A stretch of 64,000 nt of DNA from Fibrobacterota bacterium (lineage in GTDB: Bacteria; Fibrobacterota; Chitinivibrionia; Chitinivibrionales; FEN-1185), in contig PLWQ01000026.1 of the NCBI GenBank assembly GCA_003165595.1, positions 187,128 through 251,127 of the forward strand, in the 5' to 3' direction. The notes below the pieces were generated by a model. That model saw only the letters and a program-made list of their open reading frames with translations. It was not told the origin of the DNA and searched no databases. Every line of letters begins with the position of its first letter. The first letter of the stretch is position 1. A program made the position numbers and the translations under genes. Below are positions 1 through 9,268 of this stretch, one piece after another.

Positions 1-66
1 GTCATTTTGAGGCACGATTCAGAGCGCAGATTAATCGGTTAATTGCAAACCCAAAAGGGGGAGTTC

Positions 67-2850
67 ATGTTTGCAAGAAGGTTGGTGATCGCTTTTCTGC
101 TGTATGCGATGGTATCATCGTTTGCAACTTACGCGGAGACCTATGTTCCCGATCCCACGGTTAGGCTCAAAATAAACCTTGGCTCAATGCCCTGGAAGTT
201 TACAAGAGGCGATCCCATCGGCGCGTCGACCACGACCTTCAACGATGCGGCATGGAATACCGTCGGCATTCCGCACACGTGGAGTGACACCCTATCATTT
301 CTGAATCAGGCTGCCGGAGGCCCGGGGCCCGGCTACGACGCATCAACATGGTACAGATGCCATTTCACGCTCGACAACGCCTATTCGGGCAAGAAAATAT
401 TTATTGAATTCAGGGGAGCGGGAATCGGCGCTGCGGTGTACATCAACGGCACTTTTATTCCGGGCAACAGTGCCTATAACCCCACTGCCACTCACGTGAT
501 CGCGTTTATTCCGTTTATCGTTGATATCACACCCTATGCACAATTCGGGACAACCGAAAACGTTCTTGCAGTCAAAGTGAGCAGCGCGGGCGGTTTCTAC
601 AGCGACCCCGGGTTTGCCGAGAATTTCAAATACGGCATGGGTTGCAACGGGCTTTTTAGGCCCGTGTACATGTACGTATGCGACAAGGTGTACGTTCCGG
701 CCAACGTATACTCTGTTGTCAACAACTGGGGTACGTATGTGGCCGCGGTGACGGCAACCGCAGCCTCGGCCGACGTGCGCATCCTTACGCATGTGAAGAA
801 CGAGAGCGGCGCCGCGGCGGGCGTGACCCTTACAACCAAGATCGTCGATTCGGCGCACACGGTTGTCTGGACCCAGGACCAGACGCAAACGATTGCGACG
901 GACTCAGCGTATATCTTTGATCAAACCGCCACTGTTACAAATCCGAATCTCTGGTATCCTGCCAACAGCATTTACGGAAGGCCCTATCTGTACCGCGTTT
1001 ACCACATTGTCAAGGTTGGAACCAAGGCTGTCGACGTATTCGAAAGCCCCCTTGGCATCCGCGTCATTACCTGGACCGCCGACTTCCCGGTTATCAACGG
1101 TCATCCCCATTACGTCTGGGGCGGCGCTTCCCGGTACGATTATCCGGCTCTGGGCTGCGCCCAGACCGAAGAGCAGCAATGGCGTGATGCCAAACTCATG
1201 GCCGACATCGGCGGCAGCCTGTGGCGGCCGGGACATGCCACTGCCAGCGGCGAATTCACCGAGGCGTGCGACCAGTTCGGCGTTATGATCATGCAGCCCA
1301 GCGGCGACATCGAAGGTACTCTGGCAAACCCGTCGGCCTACCAGGCTGGCATCAAGAAGGAACTTCACCGGGACATGATAATCCGTGACAGGAACAATCC
1401 ATCGATCCTCGGGTGGGAAGTGAGCAACGGTCCCTTTTCCGCCACGCTTGAACAGGATATCCGGAAGAATATCGACAGCGTCTGGGATCCGGTGCACACC
1501 CGCGCCATGTCCGACAGGGGGTACTGGGCGGCGGTTCCCTCGGCCCAGGCGGGGGTGGCGAGCGTGGTCGCCTGCTCGTTTACAGGATGCGAGATTGCGT
1601 TTCACCAGCAGTACCCTGCCATTCCGTCGTGGGGCGCGGAATCGTGGAACTATGACGCCAGGGATTTCCGGTTCAACTACGACAACGAGATCACCTATGC
1701 CAGCTCCTACATTCAGAACTGGAAGAGCAGCAAGCAGGCGAAATGCTTCGGCCTTGTCCAGTGGTACATGGCCGAGACGCCGGGTGAGGACGGCATCGGG
1801 CGGTCGTTCGGAACGTCCATGATGGACTGGAACCGTATTCCCAAAATGTTGTACTGGATATACCAGGCGTGCTGGATGAATTATTCGGTAAAGCCGGTTG
1901 TCAAGCTGGCGCACCATTGGAACCGCGCCGGCGCCATAACGGAAAACGCATTTTCCAATTGCCCGAGCGTTCGGCTGCTTATCAACGGGACGTCCCAGGG
2001 AACCAAAGTGCCTTTCCCCGACTCAACGAACGACAACACGCTCCTGCCGCGTCAATGCCAGTGGAACGTGAACTGGGCTTCCGGAACGGTGCGCGCCGAA
2101 GGTTTGGACGCGGGCGGCAACGTTGTGTGCTTCGATGAGAAGAAGACCGCGGGCGCACCGGACCACGTTCAGTTGACAGTAGCGACTCCCATCGTAAAAC
2201 CGTGTTATGGGGACACCTTCAAGATTTATGCAAACGGTTCGGACGCGGCCTTTATCCTGGCCACCATTGTGGACGCGCAAGGTAATTGGTGTCCAACGTC
2301 GAGCCCCAATGTCACCTTCAGCGTGTCCGGCCCGGGCAATTACCGCGGCGGCGCGGACAACAACATCTCGGCGGGCGGCCAGTTTGCACATTCTCCGGGC
2401 GACCACGAGCTCACCGCGGAAGGCGGCATGTGCAAGATCGCGGTTCGGTCAACGTTTACAGCAGGGACAATCACGGTTACCGCCGCCTCGCCGGGCATCG
2501 CCGGCGGAACCGCATCGTTTGCCACGCTGCCGGTACCGCCCATTCCATCGGTGTCGGTGATCGGACCGGTCAAAAAACGTTCGCCCTCTGCGGCGGCAAC
2601 CGTGCAAATGGTGATGGCAGGTCGGGTGCTCAGGTACTTCCTCAACCTGCCGGCGCTGGTGTCGTTCGACGTGATTGACGCAAGCGGCAAAATCGTGAGG
2701 CATGTGGAGCGTTTCAAACAGTCGGAGGGTTGGCATCCGCTTGCGCTTGTGAGCGGGCTGTCCGGTGCAAACGGCAACGGCGTGTATCTGGTTCGCTGCG
2801 CCGTGGACGGAGGGAGCACGTTTGTAAAGCGGGCGGTAGTGCTGAGATAA
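67..2850 (+). CDS. Secreted GH2-type glycoside hydrolase, paralogue A
   Basis: Predicted exported 927-residue enzyme of the beta-galactosidase/beta-glucuronidase superfamily. The start at 67 follows a GGGGGAG ribosome-binding site and opens a signal peptide (about residues 1-23). In order I see an N-terminal jelly-roll sugar-binding domain (YINGTF motif, about 25-205), an Ig-like domain (about 210-335), a TIM barrel (about 340-620), further beta domains (about 625-810) and a C-terminal sorting-type tail (about 820-927, ending FVKRAVVLR). The barrel carries RDRNNPSILGWEVSNG, where the family normally has Asn-Glu as acid/base; here the Glu position is Gly455. The nucleophile strand is kept (WGAESW, Glu525). 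Two paralogues follow in tandem. The substrate is not predictable. Fold and export are fairly sure; activity is uncertain because of the missing acid/base. Confidence 0.85.
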   Translation: MFARRLVIAFLLYAMVSSFATYAETYVPDPTVRLKINLGSMPWKFTRGDPIGASTTTFNDAAWNTVGIPHTWSDTLSFLNQAAGGPGPGYDASTWYRCHFTLDNAYSGKKIFIEFRGAGIGAAVYINGTFIPGNSAYNPTATHVIAFIPFIVDITPYAQFGTTENVLAVKVSSAGGFYSDPGFAENFKYGMGCNGLFRPVYMYVCDKVYVPANVYSVVNNWGTYVAAVTATAASADVRILTHVKNESGAAAGVTLTTKIVDSAHTVVWTQDQTQTIATDSAYIFDQTATVTNPNLWYPANSIYGRPYLYRVYHIVKVGTKAVDVFESPLGIRVITWTADFPVINGHPHYVWGGASRYDYPALGCAQTEEQQWRDAKLMADIGGSLWRPGHATASGEFTEACDQFGVMIMQPSGDIEGTLANPSAYQAGIKKELHRDMIIRDRNNPSILGWEVSNGPFSATLEQDIRKNIDSVWDPVHTRAMSDRGYWAAVPSAQAGVASVVACSFTGCEIAFHQQYPAIPSWGAESWNYDARDFRFNYDNEITYASSYIQNWKSSKQAKCFGLVQWYMAETPGEDGIGRSFGTSMMDWNRIPKMLYWIYQACWMNYSVKPVVKLAHHWNRAGAITENAFSNCPSVRLLINGTSQGTKVPFPDSTNDNTLLPRQCQWNVNWASGTVRAEGLDAGGNVVCFDEKKTAGAPDHVQLTVATPIVKPCYGDTFKIYANGSDAAFILATIVDAQGNWCPTSSPNVTFSVSGPGNYRGGADNNISAGGQFAHSPGDHELTAEGGMCKIAVRSTFTAGTITVTAASPGIAGGTASFATLPVPPIPSVSVIGPVKKRSPSAAATVQMVMAGRVLRYFLNLPALVSFDVIDASGKIVRHVERFKQSEGWHPLALVSGLSGANGNGVYLVRCAVDGGSTFVKRAVVLR

Positions 2851-3092
2851 AGAGTTCTTTGTGAGGGAAGTTTCCCCCTGGCTTTAGCCCGCGCCGCGCG
2901 CGGTCTTCCGGCGCTTTCCGCCCTTCCTATTGGGCGGGCGCATGCCCTCCTGGGTAACCCCCAAGGGCGAGCGGTTGCGAGAATCAAGCAGTTGTGTGGG
3001 GGTACCCGCGGGGAGCTGTGGACAAATAATTGCTGAATTCTCTAACAGGAATGGTCTGGATTGTTCTTACAAAAATGGGGGGAGAGGTTGGT
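2851..3092. other. Intergenic spacer between GH2 paralogues A and B
   Basis: This 242-base spacer is GC-rich, with runs such as GCGCGCCGCGCGCGG and a GGGTAACCCCCAAGGG stretch. It is a diverged relative of the spacers after paralogues B and C (same GGGTA-CCCC core and a following GAATCAAG-like stretch) but lacks their strong hairpin. It ends in the ribosome-binding site of paralogue B, a G-rich GGGGGGAGAGG. I see no gene here. Confidence 0.6.
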
Positions 3093-5885
3093 ATGAAGAA
3101 CAGAATTGCGTTGGTTGCGGCGATTGTTGCCGGTATCGCGTTTTCGTTGTGCACGGCGGAAACGTATGTTCCGGACCCGAGCGTCAGGCTCAAGATCAAT
3201 TTGGGCGCCACGCCGTGGAAGTTTAATATCGGCGATCCGGTAAACGCGCAAACCGCGGCGTTCAACGATGCGGCATGGACCACCGTGGGCATCCCGTACA
3301 CATGGGCCGACATGCAGTCGTTTCTCAACATGGCCTCGGGCGGCCCGGGCAACGGCATCGGTGCCGTCGCCTGGTACCGGAAGCACTTCACGCTTGATAA
3401 TGCATACGCCAACAAGAAGATATTCGTGGAATTCGAGGGCGCGCATGTGGGCGCGCAGGTGTGGATCAACGGCACTATGATAAAAACCAACAGCGCATAC
3501 AACCCGAGCGCCACCCACGTGATCGGGTTTGAACCCTTTATCGTGGACATCACGTCCAATGCGGTGCTAGGGGGAGCGGACAATGTTCTTGCGGTCAAGG
3601 TAAGCAACGTTGAGGGCTTTTATACCTATCCACATTTTTCGGTGGAATTCAAGTACGGCATGGGTGACGGCGGTTTGTTTCGGCCCGTGTGGATGCACGT
3701 CACCAATAAGGTCTATGTTCCGGCCAACGTGTACTCGGTCGTCAACAACTGGGGTACGTATGTGGCAGCCATGACTGCCACCGACGCTTCCGCGGACGTG
3801 AAGATCCTTACGCATGTCCAGAACGCGAGCGGTGCCGCCGCAACCGTGACCCTTACCACAAAGATCGCGGAGGCCGCCTCCAATACGGTGGTTTGGAGCG
3901 GGGACCTGACCCAGGCGATAAGCGCGGACAGCAGTTTCGTTTTCGACCAGACCGCCACCGTGATCAATCCCAAGCTCTGGTATCCCGCCGCCAGCCCCTG
4001 GGGCAAACCCAACATGTACAGGGTTTACCACATAGTCAAGATTGGGGCGACAACGGTTGACGTTTTCGAGAGCCCGCTGGGAATACGGGTGATAACCTGG
4101 AACAACGACCTCCCTGTTATCAACGGCCACCCGCATTACCTGCCGGGCGGCTCCTCACGGTACGATTATCCCGCGCTTGGCTCGGCCGTTCCCGAAGAAG
4201 TGCAGTGGCGCGACGCGAAGCTAATGGCCGACTGCGGGGGCTGCCTCTGGAGGCCGGGCCATGCAACGAGCAGTTCCGAATTCGTGGCCGCATGCGACGC
4301 GTACGGCGTTATGTTGATGCAGCCAAGCGGCGACATCGAGGGAAGCTTCATGACATCGCAGATAGCGCCGTGGACTGCAAGCTATAACGCGGGGCTTAAG
4401 TACGAAACCCACAGGGATATGCTCATACGGGACAGGAACAATCCTTCAATACTTGCATGGGAAGTGAGCAACGGCCCCATTGACATCGATTTTGCAAAAG
4501 CAATCCGTTCAAAGCTGGACAGCGTATGGGACCCGGTTCACACCCGCGCCAGCTCCGATCGGGGTTACTGGCCCGACGTTCCCAATGTGCAAGCCGGCGC
4601 TACCAGCATCATTTCGTGCTCGGGCGCAGGCTGCGCCACTGCATTCCATCAACAATATCCCACTATTCCTACCTGGGGCGCCGAGGAATGGGGCGCAGGC
4701 ACGGACTTCAGGTTCGACTACGACGGCGAGCTCGCCTTCGCGAACGGATATGTGAATAACTGGCGAACCATGCAAAAGGCAAAGGTTTTCGGCTATACGC
4801 AGTGGTACATGGCCGAAACTCCGGGGGAAAACGGGGTCGGCCGGTCGTTCGGCTGCGCAATGATGGACTGGAACCGCATTCCCAAAATGCTGTATAAGAT
4901 CTTTCAGGCGATCTGGACCGATTATTCGGTACAGCCTGTTGTCAACCTTGCACACCACTGGAACCGCGGGGGCGGCGTTACGGTCAACGCATTCAGCAAC
5001 TGTCCCAGCGTGCGGCTCAGCATCAACGGCACCAGCCAGGGCGTGAAAACACCGTACCCGGATACGGTCGGAACGGCAATGATGCCCCGGCAATGTTCAT
5101 GGAATGTGAACTGGGCCGCAGGAACACTTCTGGCAGAGGGACTTGACGCGAACGGAAACGTGGTATGTTCCGATGTGAAGAAAACCGCAGGCGCGCCCGC
5201 GTGCGTCGCGCTCACCGTTTTGCCGCCGATCGTCCGGCCCGACAACGGCGACACGTTCAAAATCTATGCCAACGGTTCGGACGCGGCCCTCATTCTGGCC
5301 ACCATTGTTGACGCTCAGGGAAATTGGTGTCCCACGTCGAGCCCCAATGTCACCTTTGCCGTTTCCGGTGAGGGAAATTACCGCGGCGGCGCGGACAACA
5401 ATATCTACAACGGGACGCCTTCCCATTCGCCCGGCGATTACGAATTGGCGGCCGAAGGCGGCATGTGCAAGGTGGCAGTGCGCTCGACATTCACCCCGGG
5501 AACGGTTACCGTCACCGCCAATTCGGGCGGATTGTGCCAGGGCACCGCCAAGTTCACCACGGTTGCGATGCCGCCGATTCCGTCGGTTTCGGCGCGGGAG
5601 CCGGTGTACGGTCGAAAGGTCTTTGCCGCCGCAACGGTGGAGATGCGGATGATTGGGCACACGCTCCGGTATTTCCTCAACGTGCCCGCTATGGTGTCGT
5701 TCGACATTCTCGACGCAAGCGGCAAGATCGTGCGGCATGTTGATCGGTTCAAGCAGGTGGAGGGCTGGCATCCGCTGTCGCTTGGCGACGGGATCTCCGG
5801 CGCGAACGGCAACGGTGTTTACTTTGTGAAATGCGCGATAGAACAAGGAAGCACGTTTGTGAAGCGGGTAGTTATGCTAAGATAG
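3093..5885 (+). CDS. Secreted GH2-type glycoside hydrolase, paralogue B
   Basis: Predicted exported 930-residue enzyme, colinear with paralogue A over its whole length. The ATG at 3093 follows GGGGGGAGAGG and begins a signal peptide (MKNRIALVAAIVAGIAFSL, cleavage near CTA-ET); upstream in-frame starts lack that context. Domain order is jelly roll, Ig-like, TIM barrel, beta domains and sorting-type tail (ends FVKRVVMLR). The barrel motif NNPSILAWEVSNGP has Gly461 where the GH2 acid/base Glu is expected, and WGAEEW supplies the likely nucleophile Glu531. The same substitution in all three copies argues against a sequencing error. The copy probably arose by tandem duplication with paralogue C, which has almost the same signal peptide. 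Substrate unknown. Confidence 0.85.
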   Translation: MKNRIALVAAIVAGIAFSLCTAETYVPDPSVRLKINLGATPWKFNIGDPVNAQTAAFNDAAWTTVGIPYTWADMQSFLNMASGGPGNGIGAVAWYRKHFTLDNAYANKKIFVEFEGAHVGAQVWINGTMIKTNSAYNPSATHVIGFEPFIVDITSNAVLGGADNVLAVKVSNVEGFYTYPHFSVEFKYGMGDGGLFRPVWMHVTNKVYVPANVYSVVNNWGTYVAAMTATDASADVKILTHVQNASGAAATVTLTTKIAEAASNTVVWSGDLTQAISADSSFVFDQTATVINPKLWYPAASPWGKPNMYRVYHIVKIGATTVDVFESPLGIRVITWNNDLPVINGHPHYLPGGSSRYDYPALGSAVPEEVQWRDAKLMADCGGCLWRPGHATSSSEFVAACDAYGVMLMQPSGDIEGSFMTSQIAPWTASYNAGLKYETHRDMLIRDRNNPSILAWEVSNGPIDIDFAKAIRSKLDSVWDPVHTRASSDRGYWPDVPNVQAGATSIISCSGAGCATAFHQQYPTIPTWGAEEWGAGTDFRFDYDGELAFANGYVNNWRTMQKAKVFGYTQWYMAETPGENGVGRSFGCAMMDWNRIPKMLYKIFQAIWTDYSVQPVVNLAHHWNRGGGVTVNAFSNCPSVRLSINGTSQGVKTPYPDTVGTAMMPRQCSWNVNWAAGTLLAEGLDANGNVVCSDVKKTAGAPACVALTVLPPIVRPDNGDTFKIYANGSDAALILATIVDAQGNWCPTSSPNVTFAVSGEGNYRGGADNNIYNGTPSHSPGDYELAAEGGMCKVAVRSTFTPGTVTVTANSGGLCQGTAKFTTVAMPPIPSVSAREPVYGRKVFAAATVEMRMIGHTLRYFLNVPAMVSFDILDASGKIVRHVDRFKQVEGWHPLSLGDGISGANGNGVYFVKCAIEQGSTFVKRVVMLR

Positions 5886-6160
5886 AAGAACATCTGTTGT
5901 GGGGGAGGTTCAGCCTGGGGTTTTGCCGCCCGGCGCGTTTTTGTAGGGGCACAGGATTCTGTGCCCCTCCTTGATGTAAACGTCGGATGTCCGAACCCAT
6001 GCTCCTTCCGTGGGTAGCCCTTGAGGAAGTTGATCTTCAAGAAACAAGCGTTGGCTGCGGGGCACCCGGAAGCGTCGTGGGCTGAAGATTTATCGAATGC
6101 GAATTGTTTCCAACAGGAATATGTCCGAGCTGTTTTTAAAAACACGGGGGAGAGGTCGGT
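5886..6160. repeat. Downstream cassette copy 1 (duplicated with the GH2 gene)
   Basis: The 3' spacer of paralogue B is closely similar to the one after paralogue C (8954-9170). Both run GAAGAACAT..., a GGGGGAG tract, a CCCGGCGCGTTTTTG stretch, the GGGGCACAG hairpin, CGTCGGATGTCCGAACCCA, then GAGGAAGTTGAT and GGAAGCGTCGTG. The duplication unit therefore covered gene plus spacer. There is no open frame of note. The last bases hold the GGGGGAGAGG ribosome-binding site of paralogue C. Confidence 0.75.
5943..5970. terminator. Hairpin after GH2 paralogue B (terminator-like or REP-like)
   Basis: AGGGGCACAG and CTGTGCCCCT form a 10-bp perfect stem around a GATT loop, preceded by a run of T. It lies 58 bases after the stop codon. 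The same hairpin lies after paralogue C. On the plus strand no long T run follows, so it could equally be an mRNA-protecting or REP-like element. Confidence 0.55.
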
Positions 6161-8953
6161 ATGAAAAACAGGATTGCGTTGGTTGCGGCGATAATTGCCG
6201 GTATGGCGATTTCGCTGTGCACAGCGGAAACGTATGTTCCGGACCCAAGCGTCAGGCTCAAGATTAACCTGGGCGCAACCCCGTGGAAGTTCACAAAGGG
6301 AGACCCCATAGGTGCGCAGACCACGGGCTACGCCGACGGTGGATGGCGCACCGTGGGCATTCCCTACACGTGGGACGACTCCTGTTCATTCCTCAACATG
6401 GGTGCGGGCGGGCCGGACGGGAACCTGGGCGCCACCACGTGGTATAGGAAGCACTTCACGCTCGACAACGCCTATTCGACCAAGAAGATATTCGTGGAGT
6501 TCGAGGGCGCGCATCAGGGGGCGGCGGCGTACATCAACGGCACGTTCCTCAAGGGCAACGACACGTGCAACCCGAACGCCACCCACGTGGTCGGCTTTGT
6601 CGGATTCATCGTGGACATCACCCCGTTCGTGCAGCTCGGCGGCGCCGACAACGTCCTCGCCGTCAAGGTGAGCAACACCGGCGGCGGGTTCTACCAAGAT
6701 CCGGGCTTCGCCGAGGCATACAAGTACGGCATGGGCGACGGCGGGCTGTTTCGGCCCGTGTGGATGCACGTTACCGGCAAGGTGTACGTTCCGTGCAACG
6801 TTTACTCGGTTGTCAACAATTGGGGAACCTATGTGGCGGCCGTGACGGCGACCGACGCCTCGGCGACAATCAGGGTACTCACGCATGTTCAGAACGAGAG
6901 CGGGGCCGCTCAAACGGTGACGCTCACCACCAAGATAGTCGATTCGGCAAACATTGTGGTGCAGTCGATGGACAAGACCCAGACGATACCCAAGGACAGC
7001 AGCTTCGTGTTCGACCAGACCGGCGACGTCACCGGCCCACACCTGTGGTATCCGAACAACAGCCCGTACGGCAAGCCGTATATGTACAAGGTGTATCATA
7101 TCGTGCAAATCGGCGGGGCTGTGGTGGACGTCTTCAAGAGCCCGCTGGGCATCCGCGTGATCACCTGGAACAACGATTTTCCTGTTATCAACGGCCACCC
7201 GCATTACATGTGGGGAGGCGCTTCGCGTTACGACTATCCGGCCCTGGGCACCGCGGTTCCAGAAGAAGTGCAGTGGCGCGACGCCAAGTACATGGCCGAC
7301 TGCGGCGGCAACCTGTGGAGGCCCGGTCACGCCAGCACCAGTCACCAATTCGTAGAAGCCTGCGACGCGTACGGCATCATGCTCATGCAGCCGAGCGGCG
7401 ACATCGAGGGAAACCTGCAAACCGTCTACATCAATAGCCCAACCAGCAAGGTTCCTATCAAGAAAATGCTGCACAGGGACTTGGAAGTACGAGACCGGAA
7501 CGACCCTTCGATTCTGGCCTGGGAAGTGAGCAACGGCCCGATCGACAGCACCCTCGAAAGATACCTCCGGGTCTACGTGGACAGCGTGTGGGACCCGGTT
7601 AACACGCGCGCGATGTCGGACCGGGGATACTGGCCCGCCATCCCCATGTTCAACGCCGGGATCGTGAGCACGATTTCCTGCTCCGGCGCAGGCTGCGCCA
7701 CGCCATTCCATCAACAATATCCCAAGATACCTTCCTGGGGCGCCGAGGAATGGGGCGCGGGCACGGCGTTTCGTTTCAACTATGACGGCGAGCTCGCCTT
7801 CGCCAACGGCTATCTCAACAACTGGAGAAACATGTACAAGGCGCATGTCTTCGGCTATACCCAGTGGTACATGGCGGAAACTCCGGGTGAAACCGGCATC
7901 GGCAGGTCGTTCGGCTGCGCCATGATGGACTGGAACCGCATCCCGAAAATGCTGTACAAGATCTTTCAGGCATGCTGGAACTACTACTCGGTGAAGCCGG
8001 TTGTCAACCTTGCATACCACTGGAACCGCGGCGGCGCGGTGACGGTAAATGCGTTTTCCAACTGTCCCAGCGTGCGGCTGCTCATTAACGGCACGGTCCA
8101 AGGCACCCCCCAGACCCCGTATCCGGACACGGTGGGCACCGCGATGATGCCCGGGCAATGCTCCTGGAACGTGAACTGGGCCGCAGGCACGCTCCGGGCG
8201 GAGGGGCTTGACGCAAGCGGAAACGTGGTCTGCTTTGACGAGAAGAAGAGCTCTGGAGCACCTGCCAGCGTCCAGTTGACCGTGGATCCCAGCATAGTAC
8301 GGCCCGACGACGGCACTACGTTCCAGATCACCGCCAACGGCACCGACGCGGCCACCATTCTTGCCACGATTGTCGACGCGCAGGGAAACTGGGTCCCGAC
8401 TGCGAGCAACAATGTCACGTTCAGTGTTTCGGGCCCCGGATACTACTGCGGCGGTGCGGACAACAACACCGGCGGCGGCGGAGCAAACTATCATTCGCCG
8501 TTTGACCCCGAGCTGACCGCAGAGGGCGGCATGACAAGAATAGCGGTGCGCTCCACCTTTACACCCGGGACAGTCAACGTTACCGCCACCTCCGGCGGTT
8601 TGGGCCAGGGCACCGCCTCGTTCACAACGGTCGCCGTACCGCCCATACCCTCGGTTTCCGTGAGACCTTTCATGAGCCGCGTCCTCGCGTCGCAGGCGGT
8701 CGTTACTATGGTCATGTTTGGCCACGGTGTGCTCCGGTATTTTCTCAACATACCAGCCGCGGTGTCATTCGATGTGCTTGACGGAAGCGGAAGGCTGGTG
8801 CGGCATGTCAACCATTTCAAACAAGTGGAAGGCTGGCATTCCCTGCAGCTCGCCGGCGGAACATCCGGCACCGGCGGCAACGGTGTTTACTTTGTGAAAT
8901 GCGCTGTTGAGCAGGGAAGCACGTTTGTGAAGCGGGTGGTTGTGCTAAAATAG
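6161..8953 (+). CDS. Secreted GH2-type glycoside hydrolase, paralogue C
   Basis: Third tandem copy, 930 residues, start 6161 after GGGGGAGAGG, signal peptide MKNRIALVAAIIAGMAISL. Domain order matches A and B: jelly roll (YINGTFLKGN), Ig-like, TIM barrel, beta domains, sorting-type tail (ends FVKRVVVLK). The barrel has NDPSILAWEVSNGP with Gly459 at the usual acid/base Glu, and WGAEEW with nucleophile candidate Glu529, 70 residues later, which is a normal GH2 spacing. The Glu four residues before the Gly (WEVSNG) is kept in all copies and could have taken over a role. Each copy has diverged mainly in loop residues, which suggests different specificities for related glycans. Confidence 0.85.
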   Translation: MKNRIALVAAIIAGMAISLCTAETYVPDPSVRLKINLGATPWKFTKGDPIGAQTTGYADGGWRTVGIPYTWDDSCSFLNMGAGGPDGNLGATTWYRKHFTLDNAYSTKKIFVEFEGAHQGAAAYINGTFLKGNDTCNPNATHVVGFVGFIVDITPFVQLGGADNVLAVKVSNTGGGFYQDPGFAEAYKYGMGDGGLFRPVWMHVTGKVYVPCNVYSVVNNWGTYVAAVTATDASATIRVLTHVQNESGAAQTVTLTTKIVDSANIVVQSMDKTQTIPKDSSFVFDQTGDVTGPHLWYPNNSPYGKPYMYKVYHIVQIGGAVVDVFKSPLGIRVITWNNDFPVINGHPHYMWGGASRYDYPALGTAVPEEVQWRDAKYMADCGGNLWRPGHASTSHQFVEACDAYGIMLMQPSGDIEGNLQTVYINSPTSKVPIKKMLHRDLEVRDRNDPSILAWEVSNGPIDSTLERYLRVYVDSVWDPVNTRAMSDRGYWPAIPMFNAGIVSTISCSGAGCATPFHQQYPKIPSWGAEEWGAGTAFRFNYDGELAFANGYLNNWRNMYKAHVFGYTQWYMAETPGETGIGRSFGCAMMDWNRIPKMLYKIFQACWNYYSVKPVVNLAYHWNRGGAVTVNAFSNCPSVRLLINGTVQGTPQTPYPDTVGTAMMPGQCSWNVNWAAGTLRAEGLDASGNVVCFDEKKSSGAPASVQLTVDPSIVRPDDGTTFQITANGTDAATILATIVDAQGNWVPTASNNVTFSVSGPGYYCGGADNNTGGGGANYHSPFDPELTAEGGMTRIAVRSTFTPGTVNVTATSGGLGQGTASFTTVAVPPIPSVSVRPFMSRVLASQAVVTMVMFGHGVLRYFLNIPAAVSFDVLDGSGRLVRHVNHFKQVEGWHSLQLAGGTSGTGGNGVYFVKCAVEQGSTFVKRVVVLK

Positions 8954-9268
8954 AAGAACATTGTTTGCGGGGGAGTTTGAGCCCGGGGCTTTGCCGCCCC
9001 GGCGCGTTTTTGTAGGGGCACAGGATTCTGTGCCCCTACTTGATATAATCGTCGGATGTCCGAACCCACACTCCCCTCGCGGGTAGCCCCCGAGGAAGTT
9101 GATTTTCAAGAAAGAGGCGTTGGCTGCGGGAGCATCCGGAAGCGTCGTGACAAAGAAGATGCTGAGAAATTGACAAGTGCAAGAAACTGCCGAGGCCCCA
9201 TCCTCGTCTTCCAAACACCTCGTCGTCGAACCCTGTTCTATTTTCATTGATTATGCACTGGAGGTGGT
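8954..9268. repeat. Downstream cassette copy 2 and leader of the nucleotidase gene
   Basis: Bases 8954 to about 9170 repeat the cassette found after paralogue B. The remainder (9170-9268) is unique and ends in GGAGGTG, the ribosome-binding site of the next gene. No credible coding frame lies in this 315-base stretch. Confidence 0.75.
9012..9039. terminator. Hairpin after GH2 paralogue C
   Basis: GTAGGGGCACAG / CTGTGCCCCTAC is a perfect 12-bp stem with a GATT loop, preceded by TTTTT on the plus strand. The two end bases that break pairing in the copy at 5943 are paired here. It probably ends transcription of the GH2 cluster or protects its 3' end. Confidence 0.6.

Noticed and set aside
904-1917. 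A long antisense frame across GH2 paralogue A
   Set aside because: Same reason; its translation resembles no family and ends inside the real gene.
6386-8725. A 779-codon open frame antisense to GH2 paralogue C
   Set aside because: It lies opposite a well-supported secreted enzyme, has no ribosome-binding site, and its Arg/Gly/His-rich translation is typical of the reverse strand of a GC-rich gene.
5943-9039. Hairpin with GTAGGGGCACAG arms as a riboswitch
   Set aside because: It lies after stop codons, not before a gene, and has no aptamer-like junction.
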